DNA of 64,000 bases. Source: Taenia hydatigena. Lineage: Eukaryota > Platyhelminthes > Cestoda > Cyclophyllidea > Taeniidae. Under the pieces are notes generated by a model. The model saw nothing but the letters and a program-made list of their open reading frames with translations, was not told where the DNA came from and made no database searches. Below are positions 9,238-21,133 of this stretch, piece by piece (position 1 is the first letter of the stretch; the number at the start of each line of letters is the position of its first letter). The position numbers were made by a program, and so were the translations under genes. Location of the stretch: contig JADWOT020000001.1 in NCBI GenBank assembly GCA_036345935.2, positions 27,321,027 through 27,385,026 of the forward strand, in the 5' to 3' direction.

Positions 9238-11714
9238 TGTCAACTATGGAGAAGGGATCTATTCGCATCGCAGAAGACTGTCAACGCTTGATACTGACAG
9301 GAACGAGACTGAACCCATGATTTAGGTCGAATGATTATATTCATCAGCTGCTGTTTTAAACAAGCATGAAAGGAATATAAACCAGTTCAATGGAAGGTGA
9401 CCTCGCTTACATCTATACACTATCCTTATGAATTAAAACAATTCCAAATTGGTTGTAATAAGTTTAACGACTGGGACATCAAGGAGTGTGTAAACCAGCA
9501 GTGATGAAAGCTCTATCACATCCATGACGTCCAATTCAACTGCTTGAAAAATTTAATTAGCGAAACATTGTTTTCCTCCGTAATGCACACAAGTTTAAAG
9601 CCCTTTTTACTGAGGATTCTTTTGAGTTGGTTTTTCAAATGCACGTCGTGAATTTGCGTTCACGCTGAAATATTTTTCCGTTTGCTTCAGTGTGGTTTTG
9701 GTCAAATCGGTCATTCCTTCTGCCCAACTATTAGATACTCAATTATCCTTGAAGGGTGAATTTCAATTTCGGTCTCGGTAAATGGTCATTGTGTAGAAGG
9801 TTCCTCCCTTTCTTCCTCATCCCTCCTTCCGCTCTTACTATTAGAAGGCTGAATACTCTTTGCCATCTTTATTATAGGCCGGAAGGAAGAGATAGAGTAA
9901 CATTGCTGGCGATTTCAAGACGAGAGTGTGTCGACCTTCAAAGAGCGACCACGCTGCTCTACGACCAGGTTAAAATTGTCCTCCCGGCTCTGGCCTACAT
10001 GGCACATTAAAGGAGCATACTTATTACGACTTGGGCTCTCAGCCACTCCATCCTGCCGGTTGTCCCAATCTCTTCTGCATGCCAAATGCGTGCCTTCTGC
10101 CCACCCTTAAATGCGTCTCAGAACGCTGTATTAGTAGAGGCGGAAAGCAAACTTGGTCTGAGAGAACGTCAATCTTGATTTCTATTGCTAAGTAATAAAC
10201 CTCAGCGGAAGAGAAGAAGTGCATTTGCTACGGGTGAGCAACTCGGTGACCACCTTAACATAGAGGCTGTGCATATCGTTAGCCTTCAAAAAATGTCTCT
10301 CGCCTCTGAACTTAGCGAAGTTATTAATGTCAAGGATAGCACTTCCTGTATTTTATTTAGAGAAGTTCGAAGCGGAGTGGTCTAGAGATGCGCGACCTCC
10401 AACACCTCCGTTCTAGCTGGATAGAATGCAAAAAGAATTGACTGGGCAGCTCTGAAGTAAATGCAATGTGGCTAGGAAAAATGAGAGCACTTTTTCGTAC
10501 AAGAAATCTTGTTAATACCAGTTCTTTGCTCCATAAAAATTCTTGAGTTGGCGTTCATTTGAACAGTGATGGACGCACGCAATGGACAACATAATCGCCC
10601 TTTCCGGATAGCAGTTCTTTTGCAGGGCTAAACTTGCAATGCAATGAATTCGCCAAGAGGGATCAGTGGCATGAGTATTCGATGGCTGAGGCGCTTCGAT
10701 TTTCTGTTGGTTTTTTACAATACAAATGGACATGTGAGGACTGATATGTAAAAGTGACTAAGAGAGACCTTAAATTCAACGCTTCAAAGAAAAAGCATGG
10801 CTATGCAGCAGGTGATATGTTTGCTTAACTCTGAATAGGGCCTCTGCCAAAGTATCTCGGTTGGCCTATCTGGCCTTCGGACGGTTGTGCTGGTGTCAAT
10901 CCCCTCTGTGCAAAGACGGCGCACTATACTTAAGTAAGGTATTTCTTTCTGACTTGGAGGTTGCTTCAGCTGTCATTGTAACACTTTGTTTGCTTGGACT
11001 GCCAGTTTTAATCATGGTCACAGAGGTGGCCACATTGGCCTAGCAGCGTAGGCTGGTCTTAGAGCCATACCAACGGCTTATTCTCCTCTGTCTGTTAAAT
11101 GGATATGTTATGCTCTGGTATTTTGCCTTCTTTTGCCTTCAGGGAAGCCTCGGGATGCCACAGTCATATTAGCGGAACATGAAATAACGTACTGACACCT
11201 GGAGAAGCTGAGAGGTTTTAAAGTGCCTAAAGGGTCCTTTCGCTGCACATTATACGCTGTACGCATATATAGACGTAGAAAAATACAAATTGTCAGAACA
11301 TCGCAATCCCTTCTTTATTGTTTACTTAGTTGCTGATTCTGCCTGCTTCGAATGCCTGTATTTCATGAATACAGAGCTTTACAACTTAAATCAAGATTAC
11401 TAGTAGTTTGGAATGAATCACTTTTACAAAATATTTTAAAAAGCAACAAGTCGTGCAGTATTACGAAGATAGTGATGCGTTGCATGTTACGTGCCATTAA
11501 CTGCACCAGCTTTGCCAGCTCTAAATTTTGGGTTCTGACTGTTAGATTTTACTGCTTTATTTTTTGGCCAAAGCCGTAAATCGTGACCGACCTGTTTGGT
11601 TAATCCAACTGCATCATTTTTGCGTTGATTAATTGCCCTGTGTTGGATTCCTGGAACATGGTTGATCCCTCTTCTGATGTTCAGGAAAGGTCTTCTAATG
11701 TTCATATCACATAA
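9238..11714. other. Mostly unassigned; two coding-like frames and one repeat
   Basis: This stretch separates TPK from the dynein fragment. Plus-strand frames at about 9,885-10,010 (containing LLAISRRECVDLQRATTLLYD) and 10,185-10,385 (containing EQLGDHLNIEAVHIVSLQK) have plausible composition but match nothing I know and lack paralogues in the window. About 10,990-11,160 is an inverted copy of the 815-960 element end. A CATATATAGACG stretch and AT-rich sequence at 11,260-11,300 carry no further feature. Confidence 0.35.
10990..11160 (-). repeat. Small inverted-repeat element, one end (reverse)
   Basis: GGTGGCCACATTGGCC...GCCTTCTTTTGCCTTCAGGG...CCTCGGGATGCC is the reverse complement of the element end at 815-960. 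It matches the right end of the complete copy at 27,150-27,515. Confidence 0.55.
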
Positions 11715-12520
11715 AAAAACATTGTTTCTGCTATTTACGGTGTTGAGAACGCCACTGTTCTTGCTAAGGCGATTTCGGAGCAAAGAGCTCAAGATGCCAT
11801 GAGGATGTTCTTGACTGATGGCCAAAGTCGCGCACTTTTGGTGCAGAAGTCATCCAATAAAGGTGCTATCTTATGATTTGATCTTGAATTAGTAGATGAG
11901 GATGATGATGATGGTGATAGCGACAGTGCAGATTCCGCACTTTCCTACACCATTTCTATAGACGTCCACTACACAAACCCAAAGATGCAGAGGTATTTGT
12001 CTTTCTACTTAAATAATGGCTTTTGTTTGGTCTTCGCTAAGCGGAATTTGGTTGTCGAAGCTTGGAAATCGTTTGCTTCGCAGTTATGGATGTCGACATT
12101 ATGTGATGGGGCTTCATTCGAGACGCTTCATTTCATGATTAGCAATGCTGTTCATTCTTACTACAAATCATCCATAAGATAATCTGGTAAGGCAGAACAA
12201 TGGATATTGTGTACATTTTTATGAGGTTTGTTAGGAATGGTGGTGAAGATGCTCCAAGTGTTGAAAAAAATAGTTGAACTCGAGATCGGCCTCTTTCATC
12301 TGCAACAGAATATCGACATTCCTGAAGTCTCTCTTACTACAAACTCCACAGTGCTTCAAGTCATAAAGAACTGCGATAAAGAAGACAGACGCACTGTCTG
12401 AAGGACATTGGCAGTAGTCAACACACTGGCTGGCGCTAATGGGGTTCAACCTGAGGGAAATCTGAACATTCCCAATCAATGAGTCCGTCTTGTCAAGAGC
12501 ACTGGAATCGCATGCATTAG
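11715..12520 (+). pseudogene. Cytoplasmic dynein heavy chain tail, pseudogene fragment
   Basis: Two exons match the extreme N-terminal tail of cytoplasmic dynein 1 heavy chain, the motor's cargo-binding and dimerisation end. Exon 11,715-11,862 has VLAKAISEQRAQDAMRMFL and DGQSRALLVQ. After a 33-nt GT-AG intron (11,863-11,895), exon 11,896-12,179 has an acidic run, LSYTISIDVHY (human YNINIDIHY) and ASFETLHFMISNAVHSYYKS (human SPYETLHSFISNAV). The human IRESGKA then reads IR, TAA (12,180-12,182), SGKAE, so a single-base nonsense change is likely. Further on, DAPSVEK is put out of frame by an A7 run (12,264-12,270) before VELEIGLFHLQQNIDIPEVS, and similarity fades with more shifts by about 12,500. 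Nothing of the remaining 4,000-plus residues was seen. The retained intron shows it arose by DNA duplication, not retrotransposition. Confidence 0.85.
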
Positions 12521-12589
12521 TTGTGCAAAAGGGAAACGCGTAAATTGATAATACGATTTTGCTTTTCATGTGCATTGCTAGCGCCTTGT

Positions 12590-12800
12590 CGTGTTGCAAT
12601 GTTTATGCTGATCCTACGTATGTTGGCAGAACCTGGTTAGCTTGTAGCCACAGTCTCATCCAATAGTTGGTTGGTCGGAGCCACAACCATCATATCGGGT
12701 GGCTGGTATGCCTGTTGTCAAGAGACGTGTTATCACCTGCTTAGAAGTACAAATAACTTATCTTGATGTCCTCACATCAAGATTGGCAATGCTGACCAAC
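12590..12800 (+). repeat. Dispersed repeat shared with 62.9-63.2 kb
   Basis: GCCTTGTCGTGTTGCAATG...GCTGATCCTACG recurs as GCCTTGTCGAGTTGCACTG...GCTGATCCTACG at 62,890. The opening words also recall 3,845 and 46,965 inside the 3.3-kb repeat. It abuts the end of the dynein fragment and may mark the breakpoint that truncated it. Confidence 0.45.
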
Positions 12801-14016
12801 TTGAGACCACATTTTTCCCGCACAGCAAGGTGACAAGGACAGAGTTAGATCGTGATTGATGGATGGCACAAATGCCTGCAGGCTCGTTGAGAGAGAGTTG
12901 AGTGCGTTTGTCCTGAGGAAGTTCAAAGCAATGTTTTAGGGCTTGGCTTCATCGTAAAAATTCACGCACTTGCATTCTCAATCTTGCTTACTCACCACCA
13001 CCTCACGAGGCATCCGTTTCGGTCATGCCCACGACATTTGAAATTGAATAACCATTAAGAGATGATTGAAACTGGATTTACTTCAAATCAAAAGTTCTTT
13101 TGTCAATTTTACATGGATGCATAATCAGAACAGCAATGCTACTTACTTTACCTTAAAATAAGTAGTCGTAGCCATACCTTTCCATTTTCAAATTAATTTA
13201 CATGACGAGTGTCACATTATAAGTTATTAAGGCGAAATTGAGCCAAGACTCCTAAGAGTGTGTTAGATATCCAAAGGAAAATGTTTACCTGATACCTCTT
13301 GGTACTTGGAGTTTAACAGTTGCCACTACCATTGAGAAGTGGCGGATGCGTTACGGAGCATAAGGGTCTACTGGTGCTCTTCATTTGCTCTGAGGTACAA
13401 AGCAACCCGTCTTTCTAAGGTCGTGCACATTTCTCTACTAGGCTAAACTCGCACCACCCGTTAACATCCCGAATTCAAATGCTGCCATGAGGTCTGTCCC
13501 GCTTTGATTGGCATGGGGTGTCGTAAAGTGAGACCATCAGGAGAAGTGAGAAGGCTTAAAAACTGAAGAAGGTAGTCACTGAGCCAATCTAATGGGCACA
13601 CATTCCGTTGGAGGTAGTTTCATTCCATCATTATGCAGTGTTCAAGGCGTAAGTATATATCATAATTTGGCTTGATTCTAGGAGTCCTACTGTTGTAAAC
13701 GGTCACAGGTTTGATTCTCAGAAATATTTATTTTTCATTAAACCTTTCGTTCATTCAACTTAGTCTGCATCTCAACTATCCTGCACCAGTGGTTGTCGAG
13801 GTGACCTTAGAGCCACTGCCAATGCATTCTTAACGGAAAAAGAAATGGGAGAACTGTTTGTAAATAATCAGATCATATACTATCCTTCTTAACAATTAAT
13901 TTAATAGTGAATTTCTTAGAAGTCTGCAGCCTCAAAGTGTCTCAATCAGAAATTGAATGCCATTCATGCATAGATATATTTAGAAATCTCAACATTTCAT
14001 CATCGTACTTTGCTGA
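12801..14016. other. Intergenic, nothing recognised
   Basis: No exon, RNA gene or structured repeat could be supported in this 1.2-kb interval. Confidence 0.4.
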
Positions 14017-14295
14017 GTTTCCTTCAATTCCAACGAAGAAGCTTTTAAGCAAAATGAACTTACAGCAGCACAGAGTAAGGCTACCCGCAAACACCTGCTC
14101 GCCCCTGCGACGTTGTCTTCAAAGGCCTTGAAGGATAATGGGGATGAGGACATCTCCATGCTTTCTGATGAACCTCCGGACACAATCGCCGATCCTTCGA
14201 AAAGCACGCCTCAGCCTTTCTCGAAAACGACGCCATCCAGCTGGCATGAGGACATCCTTCCGCTCATCAGTTTTATAGGGTTGGTGCACCAATAA
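14017..14295 (+). CDS. Unassigned acidic/proline-rich frame, possible exon
   Basis: The frame is open from after a TGA at about 14,010 to a TAA at 14,293. It reads as a hydrophilic segment with KDNGDEDISMLSDEPPDT and FSKTTPSSWHEDILPL. A CTTACAG acceptor-like site lies at about 14,060. Part of it (about 14,190-14,270) is related to the reverse strand at 16,600-16,700, but the differences between the copies are not concentrated at third positions, so the evidence for selection is weak. No family was recognised. Confidence 0.25.
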   Translation, partial: VSFNSNEEAFKQNELTAAQSKATRKHLLAPATLSSKALKDNGDEDISMLSDEPPDTIADPSKSTPQPFSKTTPSSWHEDILPLISFIGLVHQ

Positions 14296-14560
14296 ATATT
14301 TCTTTGACTCAGTAAATACCTCATTATTTGGGGATCAAGTGCCTCAAACAAGTCCGCTTCCAATATTCGTGCAGTCTCACCGTCTGGCACTACAGCAGGA
14401 GACACTCGATGTGAGGCGAATGCAAGGAGGAGAAGAAGACGGATCAGGCTCGAGTGTGATCGCATTCTGTGCTTTGGTGGTATTCGCGGCGACTGGGTGC
14501 GTAAATGGTGTACAACACCTACGTTACGCATTTATATGCTTCACCAAGCATAAACGCTAC
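14100..14560 (+). repeat. Inverted repeat pair, left member
   Basis: Blocks such as CCATCCAGCTGGCA (about 14,230) and GCAAGGAGGAGAAGAA (about 14,430) recur in order on the opposite strand at 16,630 and 16,410. Two reading frames align loosely across it (LALQQETLDVRRMQGGEE here, LALLLKRRDIKRAQGGEE in the partner), hinting at an old duplicated exon. Confidence 0.5.
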
Positions 14561-14637
14561 CTGCAATGTTATGACGATGATCTTCATCGCCAGGAAGTAA
14601 CGACAAATTCCACTGGTGCAACTTATCATGAGTAGTA

Positions 14638-14952
14638 TTGCAGGGCATCTTCTCTCAGAATTTGCCGCAGCGAAATTGCTGTTCGGCAGGAAGAGCATTC
14701 CGATGTCTCACTAAATTTTACAGCTTCCACAGTCTTGTGCTTATTATAGGAACAATAGCACGCGTCATAGTTCAAGAGGAAGCGAGTTTGTCTTACATAA
14801 CTCTTCCAGCAAAACTGTCTAGCAACCCAGAAAAGCAGCCTGAGATTGAGCATTGTCTAGGCTTTGGAACATTACTTTGCACGATTTTCCTGTCTGATGC
14901 ATTTTGCTCTGCATGTGTCGTCTGTAATGAAATAAATGTTTTTCTCGCTTAA
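14638..14952 (+). CDS. Unassigned 104-codon frame, membrane-like
   Basis: This plus-strand frame contains a hydrophobic stretch (LVLIIGTIARVIV) and a cysteine-containing hydrophobic end (GTLLCTIFLSDAFCSACVVC). It has no paralogue in the window and no clear splice sites. It may be chance; it is listed only because its composition is protein-like. Confidence 0.15.
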   Translation: MQGIFSQNLPQRNCCSAGRAFRCLTKFYSFHSLVLIIGTIARVIVQEEASLSYITLPAKLSSNPEKQPEIEHCLGFGTLLCTIFLSDAFCSACVVCNEINVFLA

Positions 14953-15094
14953 TTTATTTGCATATTTGTTCACGGCCGATATTGTGCGAATGAGCATGTA
15001 CCACAATGTTAGCGGAGACTCCTTGTATAAATTCCTTCGAAAGATGTCGTGAAATTTTAGGACGTCAGAACTCAATAATTATTTCTGATGACAG

Positions 15095-15160
15095 GAGACT
15101 GTAATTATGCGCATAACGTCTTAAAATTTTTCGGTAACTTTAGCGTTATTTGGGGTATCT
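15095..15160 (+). repeat. Short direct repeat, copy 1 (partner at 16,049)
   Basis: GAGACTGTAATTATGCGCAT...GCAGCTATTGGATGACAT recurs about 950 bp downstream at 16,049-16,140 with a few substitutions. Confidence 0.6.
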
Positions 15161-15164
15161 GCAG

Positions 15165-15440
15165 CTATTGGATGACATATAGTGGAGTGCCACTAAATCT
15201 GGTGGCCACTAATTTAGTGAATGTAATGATCCCACAATTTGCAAACCTATGCATTCAAGTCTATGAACACTTTGCTACATGCTCCCTTCGCTTCAGCTGC
15301 AAATCGCATCAACCTACTTTCTCCCATGTCTCTTCTTTGATCATTTGCTCTCCTCACCTCAGTCTATCGCTCACTCTCCCAACATGGCTACCAAATACAC
15401 CCTGAATTTAATTAAGAATCGAAAGGAAGCTTTTGTTTAG
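15165..15440 (+). repeat. Dispersed repeat, inverted relative to 56.4-56.7 kb
   Basis: The stretch from GTGCCACTAAATC through the run TCTTTGATCATTTGCTCTCC to GGAAGCTTTTGTTTAG is the reverse complement of 56,395-56,665 over its whole length. The 105-codon frame at 15,088-15,405 lies across this repeat and is not credible as a gene. Confidence 0.65.
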
Positions 15441-15584
15441 CATCGCACTATTTGCTGGATTCGTCGTATTCTGTCCATGTTTACTTCGACCATCTGGACC
15501 TCTGATCTTATCTTGCCTAGTTCGCCTACGGCGACTCACATTGCCTTCCTGACCACTCGCTGCCGTGCACGCAAAACTTAAGTC

Positions 15585-15850
15585 GTTGTCTTCACACTTA
15601 CGAGCAGTAACCCAAGCACATCGATGTTTACTGATGCTCAAGTAAGTAGTCCTCAATGTTAGATGCGAAGTATTCGACAAACACGCTTCATGCCACGGAA
15701 CCGTCGTCATCTGCCTTCGATGGAAAAGATTACTTTCCAAATCGACGCAGCTCTCGTCGCTCTGCCCTGTTTGCTGCTTCACCAATAAAGAGCGCTTGCT
15801 TCTTGCTCTCAATCTACTTGTAACAAGGAAATCAAGGCGGTCCTACTTCT
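15585..15850 (+). repeat. Short inverted-repeat element family, single arm
   Basis: The block AAGTAAGTAGTCCTCAATGT...TTCGACAAACACGCTTC...GAACCGTCGTCATCTGCCTT, followed by AAGAGCGCTTGCTTCTTGCTCTC, is the reverse complement of 54,790 down to 54,560. Related blocks lie at 48,985, 53,955, 58,605, 59,657, 60,400 and 62,404. This is a MITE-like family enriched in the right third of the window. Confidence 0.6.
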
Positions 15851-16048
15851 ACAATCATTCACTCTTATGAGAATCTAGTTCGTTCCGGGTTGGCATTATT
15901 GGGATGTGGTTCCACCATGTACGACCTCTGTCACAATTGATGACTGCCTAGTCACAAAACACGAGGTGCTTGCATACCTGCATTTCTCTCATGTGGTAAT
16001 CACAGTAGTTCGGGGCGGATCTAGTGCATGACCAACTTTTCCTCTTGA

Positions 16049-16140
16049 GTGAAATGAGACTGTAATTATGTGCATAGCGTCTTAGTAATTTTTCGGCAAC
16101 TTTAACGTTATTTGGAGTAGTTGCAGCTAGTAGGTAATAT
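16049..16140 (+). repeat. Short direct repeat, copy 2
   Basis: This is the partner of 15,095-15,160. Both share GAGACTGTAATTATG, ATTTTTCGG and the following TTTAACGTTATTTGG-like stretch. Confidence 0.6.
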
Positions 16141-16249
16141 TCTCGACTTTTGGTTTTGGACTTAGAAGCATAGTGCTAGGTGAACCCTCTGACGAATCCA
16201 TTTGCACAGCATCCCGTTTTCGATGTACTTCAGACATTTTTATCGCCTA

Positions 16250-16700
16250 CTCGTATGAACAATGACTTCGGTTAGTTGGGCAAGCGCATTACTAGGCTTG
16301 CAGGCACGTAGTGTAGGTGGTGCAAACCCTTTCCAGACGCGGTTGCCTTAGGCATCACTGAACTACAACATCCGATCACAATTGGGCCTGGTTTCCTTTC
16401 TTCTCCTCCTTGCGCCCGCTTTATATCGCGCCTCTTCAGCAGTAGCGCCAGATAGCAAGAGTGCACGGAATTCGGAGCTGGATCTGCCTGGGGTACCTAA
16501 CAGTCTAGATAGCGAGGGAGTGGTCAACGCAAAGGGAGACGTTGAAAAGAATGAGGGACGAGAGATGCTGATTGACAAATCCGATGAAGCTGGTAGGTGG
16601 GGATGGCTTTGTGCCAGCTGGATGACGTAGCTTTCGACGGAGGATTAGTCGTGCTTACCAAAGGGTGGGTAATGATATCCGATGGCTCCTTAGGGCGCCT
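16250..16700 (-). repeat. Inverted repeat pair, right member
   Basis: This is the opposite-strand partner of 14,100-14,560; the two are about 1.7 kb apart and face each other. Minus-strand frames (16,272-16,466 and 16,363-16,578) overlap here and cannot both be real. Similarity to the partner frame LALQQETLDVRRMQGGEE is the only coding hint. Confidence 0.5.
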
Positions 16701-19059
16701 TAGAAAATGGGTTTGGCTAAATGACCACATTGTCGTGAAAGTCCAGTTTCGTTGACTGTTTAACTGCATTCAAATAGCCTGAGTCCTTGACACTGTTGAA
16801 GGAGTTGCCTAAAATGCTCCCTAGCTGAAACTGAAGAAGTCTTAATGGTGGATGGCAATTAAATATCAAGATGACGAAACAACTAGGCATGAGTGGGTCG
16901 GTATTCGAATTCAGAAAAACTTGATTTTTGTGGAATACACTCAGGTCTTTATCTGCGCCAATACCAACATGGTTCCGTCGAGACCTGGATATTTCTCCTC
17001 CCCCGGGTTCCCTCTGTTATGAGATCCTGAAGATGACCTGGCATCAAACAAACGGAAGAACCTATTAACCTAAGGAGCGGTTACTATTTTGCCTTAAAGA
17101 AAAGTAGGAGAAATTGAAAAAGCGCTAGTAAGTGACGATGGGGCAATCGTTACACGGCACGCACCACAGAGCCGTGTACATTAGACCACGTGGATTGAGG
17201 TCGCACAAATACTTTTAAGAGGGTAACTCAATAAAATCAACGATGTTAGATGTTTGGCCGTTCCTGTATGGGTCTGAACACTGAATCTACAAAAACACAA
17301 TCGTAAAATTTAACGTCTTCTCGATATTATGCAACATAGCATGTTCTCGTTTGTCGTTTCTTGACGGGCGTAACGATGCTGGATTAGCTCGCATTGTCTT
17401 TGAAATCATCTGCAGAGCGTCTCTCATCTCCATCAGCTGATTCAACAAACATCGAAACAAGTGTGTAATGAAAAGCCATCTCTGTAGATAACCACGAAGC
17501 AGGGAACTTAAAATACTCTCTGTTGGAATAGTTACTAGCATTCTGTCATGCTGCACTCTTCATTTTAATGTCCTGTCGTGCAGTAAATCCCAATAATCCA
17601 CAATTGTATTCATTGCCACGAGAATGCTGAATGTTCCCATTTGTTGGGTTCATCACGTAGCAGCGACGCTTGCGCTCCCATCAGTGCAAATGTGTATCAA
17701 ACGGAGCCGGATTGAATCCCACAGCACTTGCTCTCTGTGGCAATATTTATGTGCATTCATCCGACCTAGTAGCACATACCGTGATTTCGGAGAGCTAAGC
17801 AAATGCGGCAGTCAGCTCACAAGCCTGTAACTGAGGTTAACAACCCCATACAGCAGCACGTGATCGCAGTCCAGCCTGGTCTGCCTTCTTCTCCTACTTG
17901 CAATTACCTCGCATTGCTTCCCACTTACCCATTTACTTCTCGATCTGTCGAATGGGTGTCAAATGTAACAGCGCATGTCCACGCAAATGCGACTGCGAAA
18001 TTTGCATTCAGTGGAGCATCGGTGTAATCACCCTTACCTATTTCCAGACAAAATCACCGGTAACACTACCAGCGCAATAACCGCAACCATCACTGACACT
18101 ACTTCCCAGTTAATTTGGCGCAAACCATCGTCTACAGACCCTTCCAGCCCACAACCGATTGTCTTCCTTCAAATCACTTCTCCTGAAATGGCATATCCTT
18201 CTAAAATGCACTTTATTACAACATATCAATGCTCAACACGACTAAATCTAAGCAACCGAACGGATGGTTTTCATCTCTAACCACATTCAATAACAGTACA
18301 ACAGTCATTGTAGTGAAGCAGTTGTATTCATTGCTCTCTGATGCCTACTATGTTCGTAAAATGATTTTGACTCCTGGTTGGCATTACTGCTACGTCATCT
18401 GATTGAAGAAGTAATCTACAGCTATATTTAATTGCACAATATTATGCGTGCTCCTTTTTATAAGAAATTTCCAAAATCTTTTTGTTATGCCTTATGCACT
18501 GCATTTTTTTGTTTTTTCTTTGTAGAGCTCCGATTTTTCTTGTTTTTTAAGAAGTTTTTAATGTTTTATCCTCGTCCTTAATAACAGCTCAGCTCTTCTG
18601 GAGGCAAGTGACCAATGAAGAATGACATTGGCTAGGCTCAAGGTCATTCCATGACGCTCAGGTGTGAGTGAGCGTCACTGGCTAGTCTCAGGGTCATTGA
18701 ATCGTTATCCACACAACGCCCCTATCCCTCCGGAAGGAATACAAAAGGAAGAGGAGGAAGGCATTTACGTATGTAATTGTAAGTCTATGATGATAACCTA
18801 TCACTCAACCTCTACAACATGCACTGCCCCATAGAGAATAAGTGCTTGCCAAGCTACCGCCCGCCTGCCTGGTGTGCAAACACGCATACACACAGGTTGC
18901 ATGGCCGAAACGATTTAAGATTTTGATGCACCTGCCTTAAACAGGCAACAATATTGTGCACAGAGACGACTGTCCACAATAGGCAAGTTTTCATTTGCTG
19001 GCCTATTTCGTCATGCGTTGGTGGTAATCTGACCTCTCTTTACACGATTCACCACACTC
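16701..19059. other. Mostly unassigned sequence left of the palindrome
   Basis: A minus-strand frame at 17,287-17,556 (containing LLNQLMEMRDALQMISKTMR) and a plus-strand frame at 17,975-18,280 (containing RCNHPYLFPDKITG) look protein-like but match no family over enough length. About 18,420-18,560 is T-rich. About 18,625-18,700 has two near copies of TGGCTAGGCTCAAGGTCATT. No RNA gene was seen. Confidence 0.3.
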
Positions 19060-20343
19060 AAAATGTAGTAAATATGGGGTGCACAAGACAATTGCTTTGT
19101 GCCAAATCGTGGATCATTCAGGCATGAGCGGGACCGCATATTCGAGCAAGTCGCCTGTTACAGGTAGTAGCTTCATTCGATATTCCCACCTGGATTTTAA
19201 GAGTAGGAGTAGTTACTAAGAGCTTGCTAACTTTCTAAACTGGTGAGATTCTTTGATGAGGTTTCAGTGAGACGTGGTAATGTTTTGACCAATCAGGCAA
19301 CTACGTGGCAAATGTATGGTTTGTTGCTAGGTGCGTAGCCCGAAACAGCAGCCTCTCACTGGGGATTTGAAGGCACATCCAGCATCACATCGCTGTCTTT
19401 TATTACTTACCACGATAATTATCATTGCCTTTCAGTGATTTCCGATTACCCACCTCACAGGAGTAAACGCCCTTCAGTGTCGATGAAGACGAATGCAAAT
19501 GCTAACATCTTTAGTCCTGGATGGATGATTGTCATTCTGACCATTCTTCGTATTTAATAAAGTTTGCGATAGAAAATAAACAGCTTTTTTGATGAACGCA
19601 AACAGGGAGCTGCACTATTCATAGTAGCTGAGGCGTGTGGTGATTGGTTGTACGGACCTACGAGAATAGTCACGAAAGCGTAGCAGCCGCGAAAGCTAGT
19701 AGAGTTACAATGACCAAAGCAGCGCAGGTCGAGTCACCGCCAGTCTTGGTTACTGCAGCGGATGGCTGGGCAGGTCTGCTGGTCGTTGAGGGGCTTCCTT
19801 CAATCGTGACATATGCTTTCTCCTCCCCCTACCAGCTCAACCATAAATTCGCCCACATTGAGGAGCGTCTATCTAACTCTCAGCAGTAGTATATTTAGTG
19901 CCAGACAATACTACTATTAATGAGTCTACGAACTTTAATTAGTAGTGGCGGTAATAATACATGGACAGCATTGCAGAATTGATTCTAGTGGATCTGGTTA
20001 GTTCCTCAAATGCAGCATCACCCTCCCCTTAAAAGTCATGGCGAAGGAAACAACTTCAACAGTTCCGAGATCTCCGCTTCGCCCACATTTTTCAATCCAC
20101 CACCACCTTGGCTCCAAATCGACCTTCTTACCTTCACTAACAGATTAAATTAACTTGGGGGTTGTCGCCAAGTACAATGAGTCTTCCCAAATTGTTGGAT
20201 CCGACAACAGCCCAATCGAATGCGTGGATGTGAATGTTGAAGTGTCAAGAGAAACAGCACCCATACGTAACAAGTTGATGCAGTAGGCCCTTCCTACACT
20301 AATGCGGTTGACGACGGTCGGGAAAACGCAGTAGAACAAAGAC

Positions 20344-21132
20344 ATTGGACAAGGGAGAAAAGACTCGCCATTTCACTCACACAATCAGAGGCAAGACAGT
20401 GTGGGACGGCAGTACTTGCAGAAGATGGCCACAAGGGCCGATGATTTACTTCAAAATAATAATCTGGAAACCTATTCGACCAAACAACCACATTCCTGCT
20501 CAGGGTGAGTCCAAAGCGTCCACTAATTATAATCACATAAGTAGAAAGGTGCAGCTGATGACTTACACCAGACGCAGACCATCTCGTCAATTCACAGCGA
20601 GAGGTTTTTTGGACAACAGAGAGATCTGCACCGGGGAAGGCTAAACTGCGAGCAAAGTTTGTCTCCCGTGAGAGGTAGACGCAGCCGAGACTTCGACACT
20701 TCCACTGAGGACTACAATGTGCGTAACTGCCACCTAGAGCCATCGTTCGAGTAAACATGCATGTAAGCATGCACCATCATCCAGCAAAACCAGTCAGAGC
20801 AATGTATCTATTTTGAACTCCTGTGAATGACTAGGTGGATTATGCACAACTTGCCTCCTGTAGAAGTAGCACTAGAAATCTGCATGGTTCCAGCAAAACA
20901 CACAAGAAAGGCATTCTTTGTAGAATGGTTGTGAACATAAGGTAAGTGGTCAAAGTCGAGAACAACGCAGCACTAACAATCTCCATTCCTCCACGGGTTT
21001 TTGATAAACTCTACAGTATTCAATAGCGGCGTGGTGTCTCTACCCCACTCCTCAATATCCAACACATCCTGCATATTCGGAAGGAAGGAAGGAGGGCGCC
21101 TTTACTGGTTTCAGCAGTAGCAACAGTTTAGC
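20344..21132 (+). repeat. Tandem duplication unit 1
   Basis: This 789-bp unit is repeated directly at 21,134-21,928. The units meet at a single ambiguous base (N, 21,133), so the junction may be an assembly join. A 158-codon minus-strand frame (20,294-20,770) spans this unit but is broken in unit 2 by a roughly 32-bp insertion and a stop. On the plus strand, ATGGCCACAAGGGCCGATGA followed by a CAGGGTGAGT donor could be a small first exon; unit 2 has lost that donor. Confidence 0.8.
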
Positions 21133-21133
21133 N
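21133..21133. other. Ambiguous base at tandem-repeat junction
   Basis: This is the only N in the window. It falls exactly between the two 0.79-kb tandem units and likely marks a contig join. Confidence 0.9.

Noticed and set aside
17975..18280. SNF2-like RCNHPYLF word in a plus-strand frame
   Set aside because: A single short motif; no other helicase motif was found on either side, so the match is probably chance.
20294..20770. 158-codon minus-strand frame, one of the longest in the window
   Set aside because: Broken in the neighbouring tandem copy by an insertion and stop; no motif.
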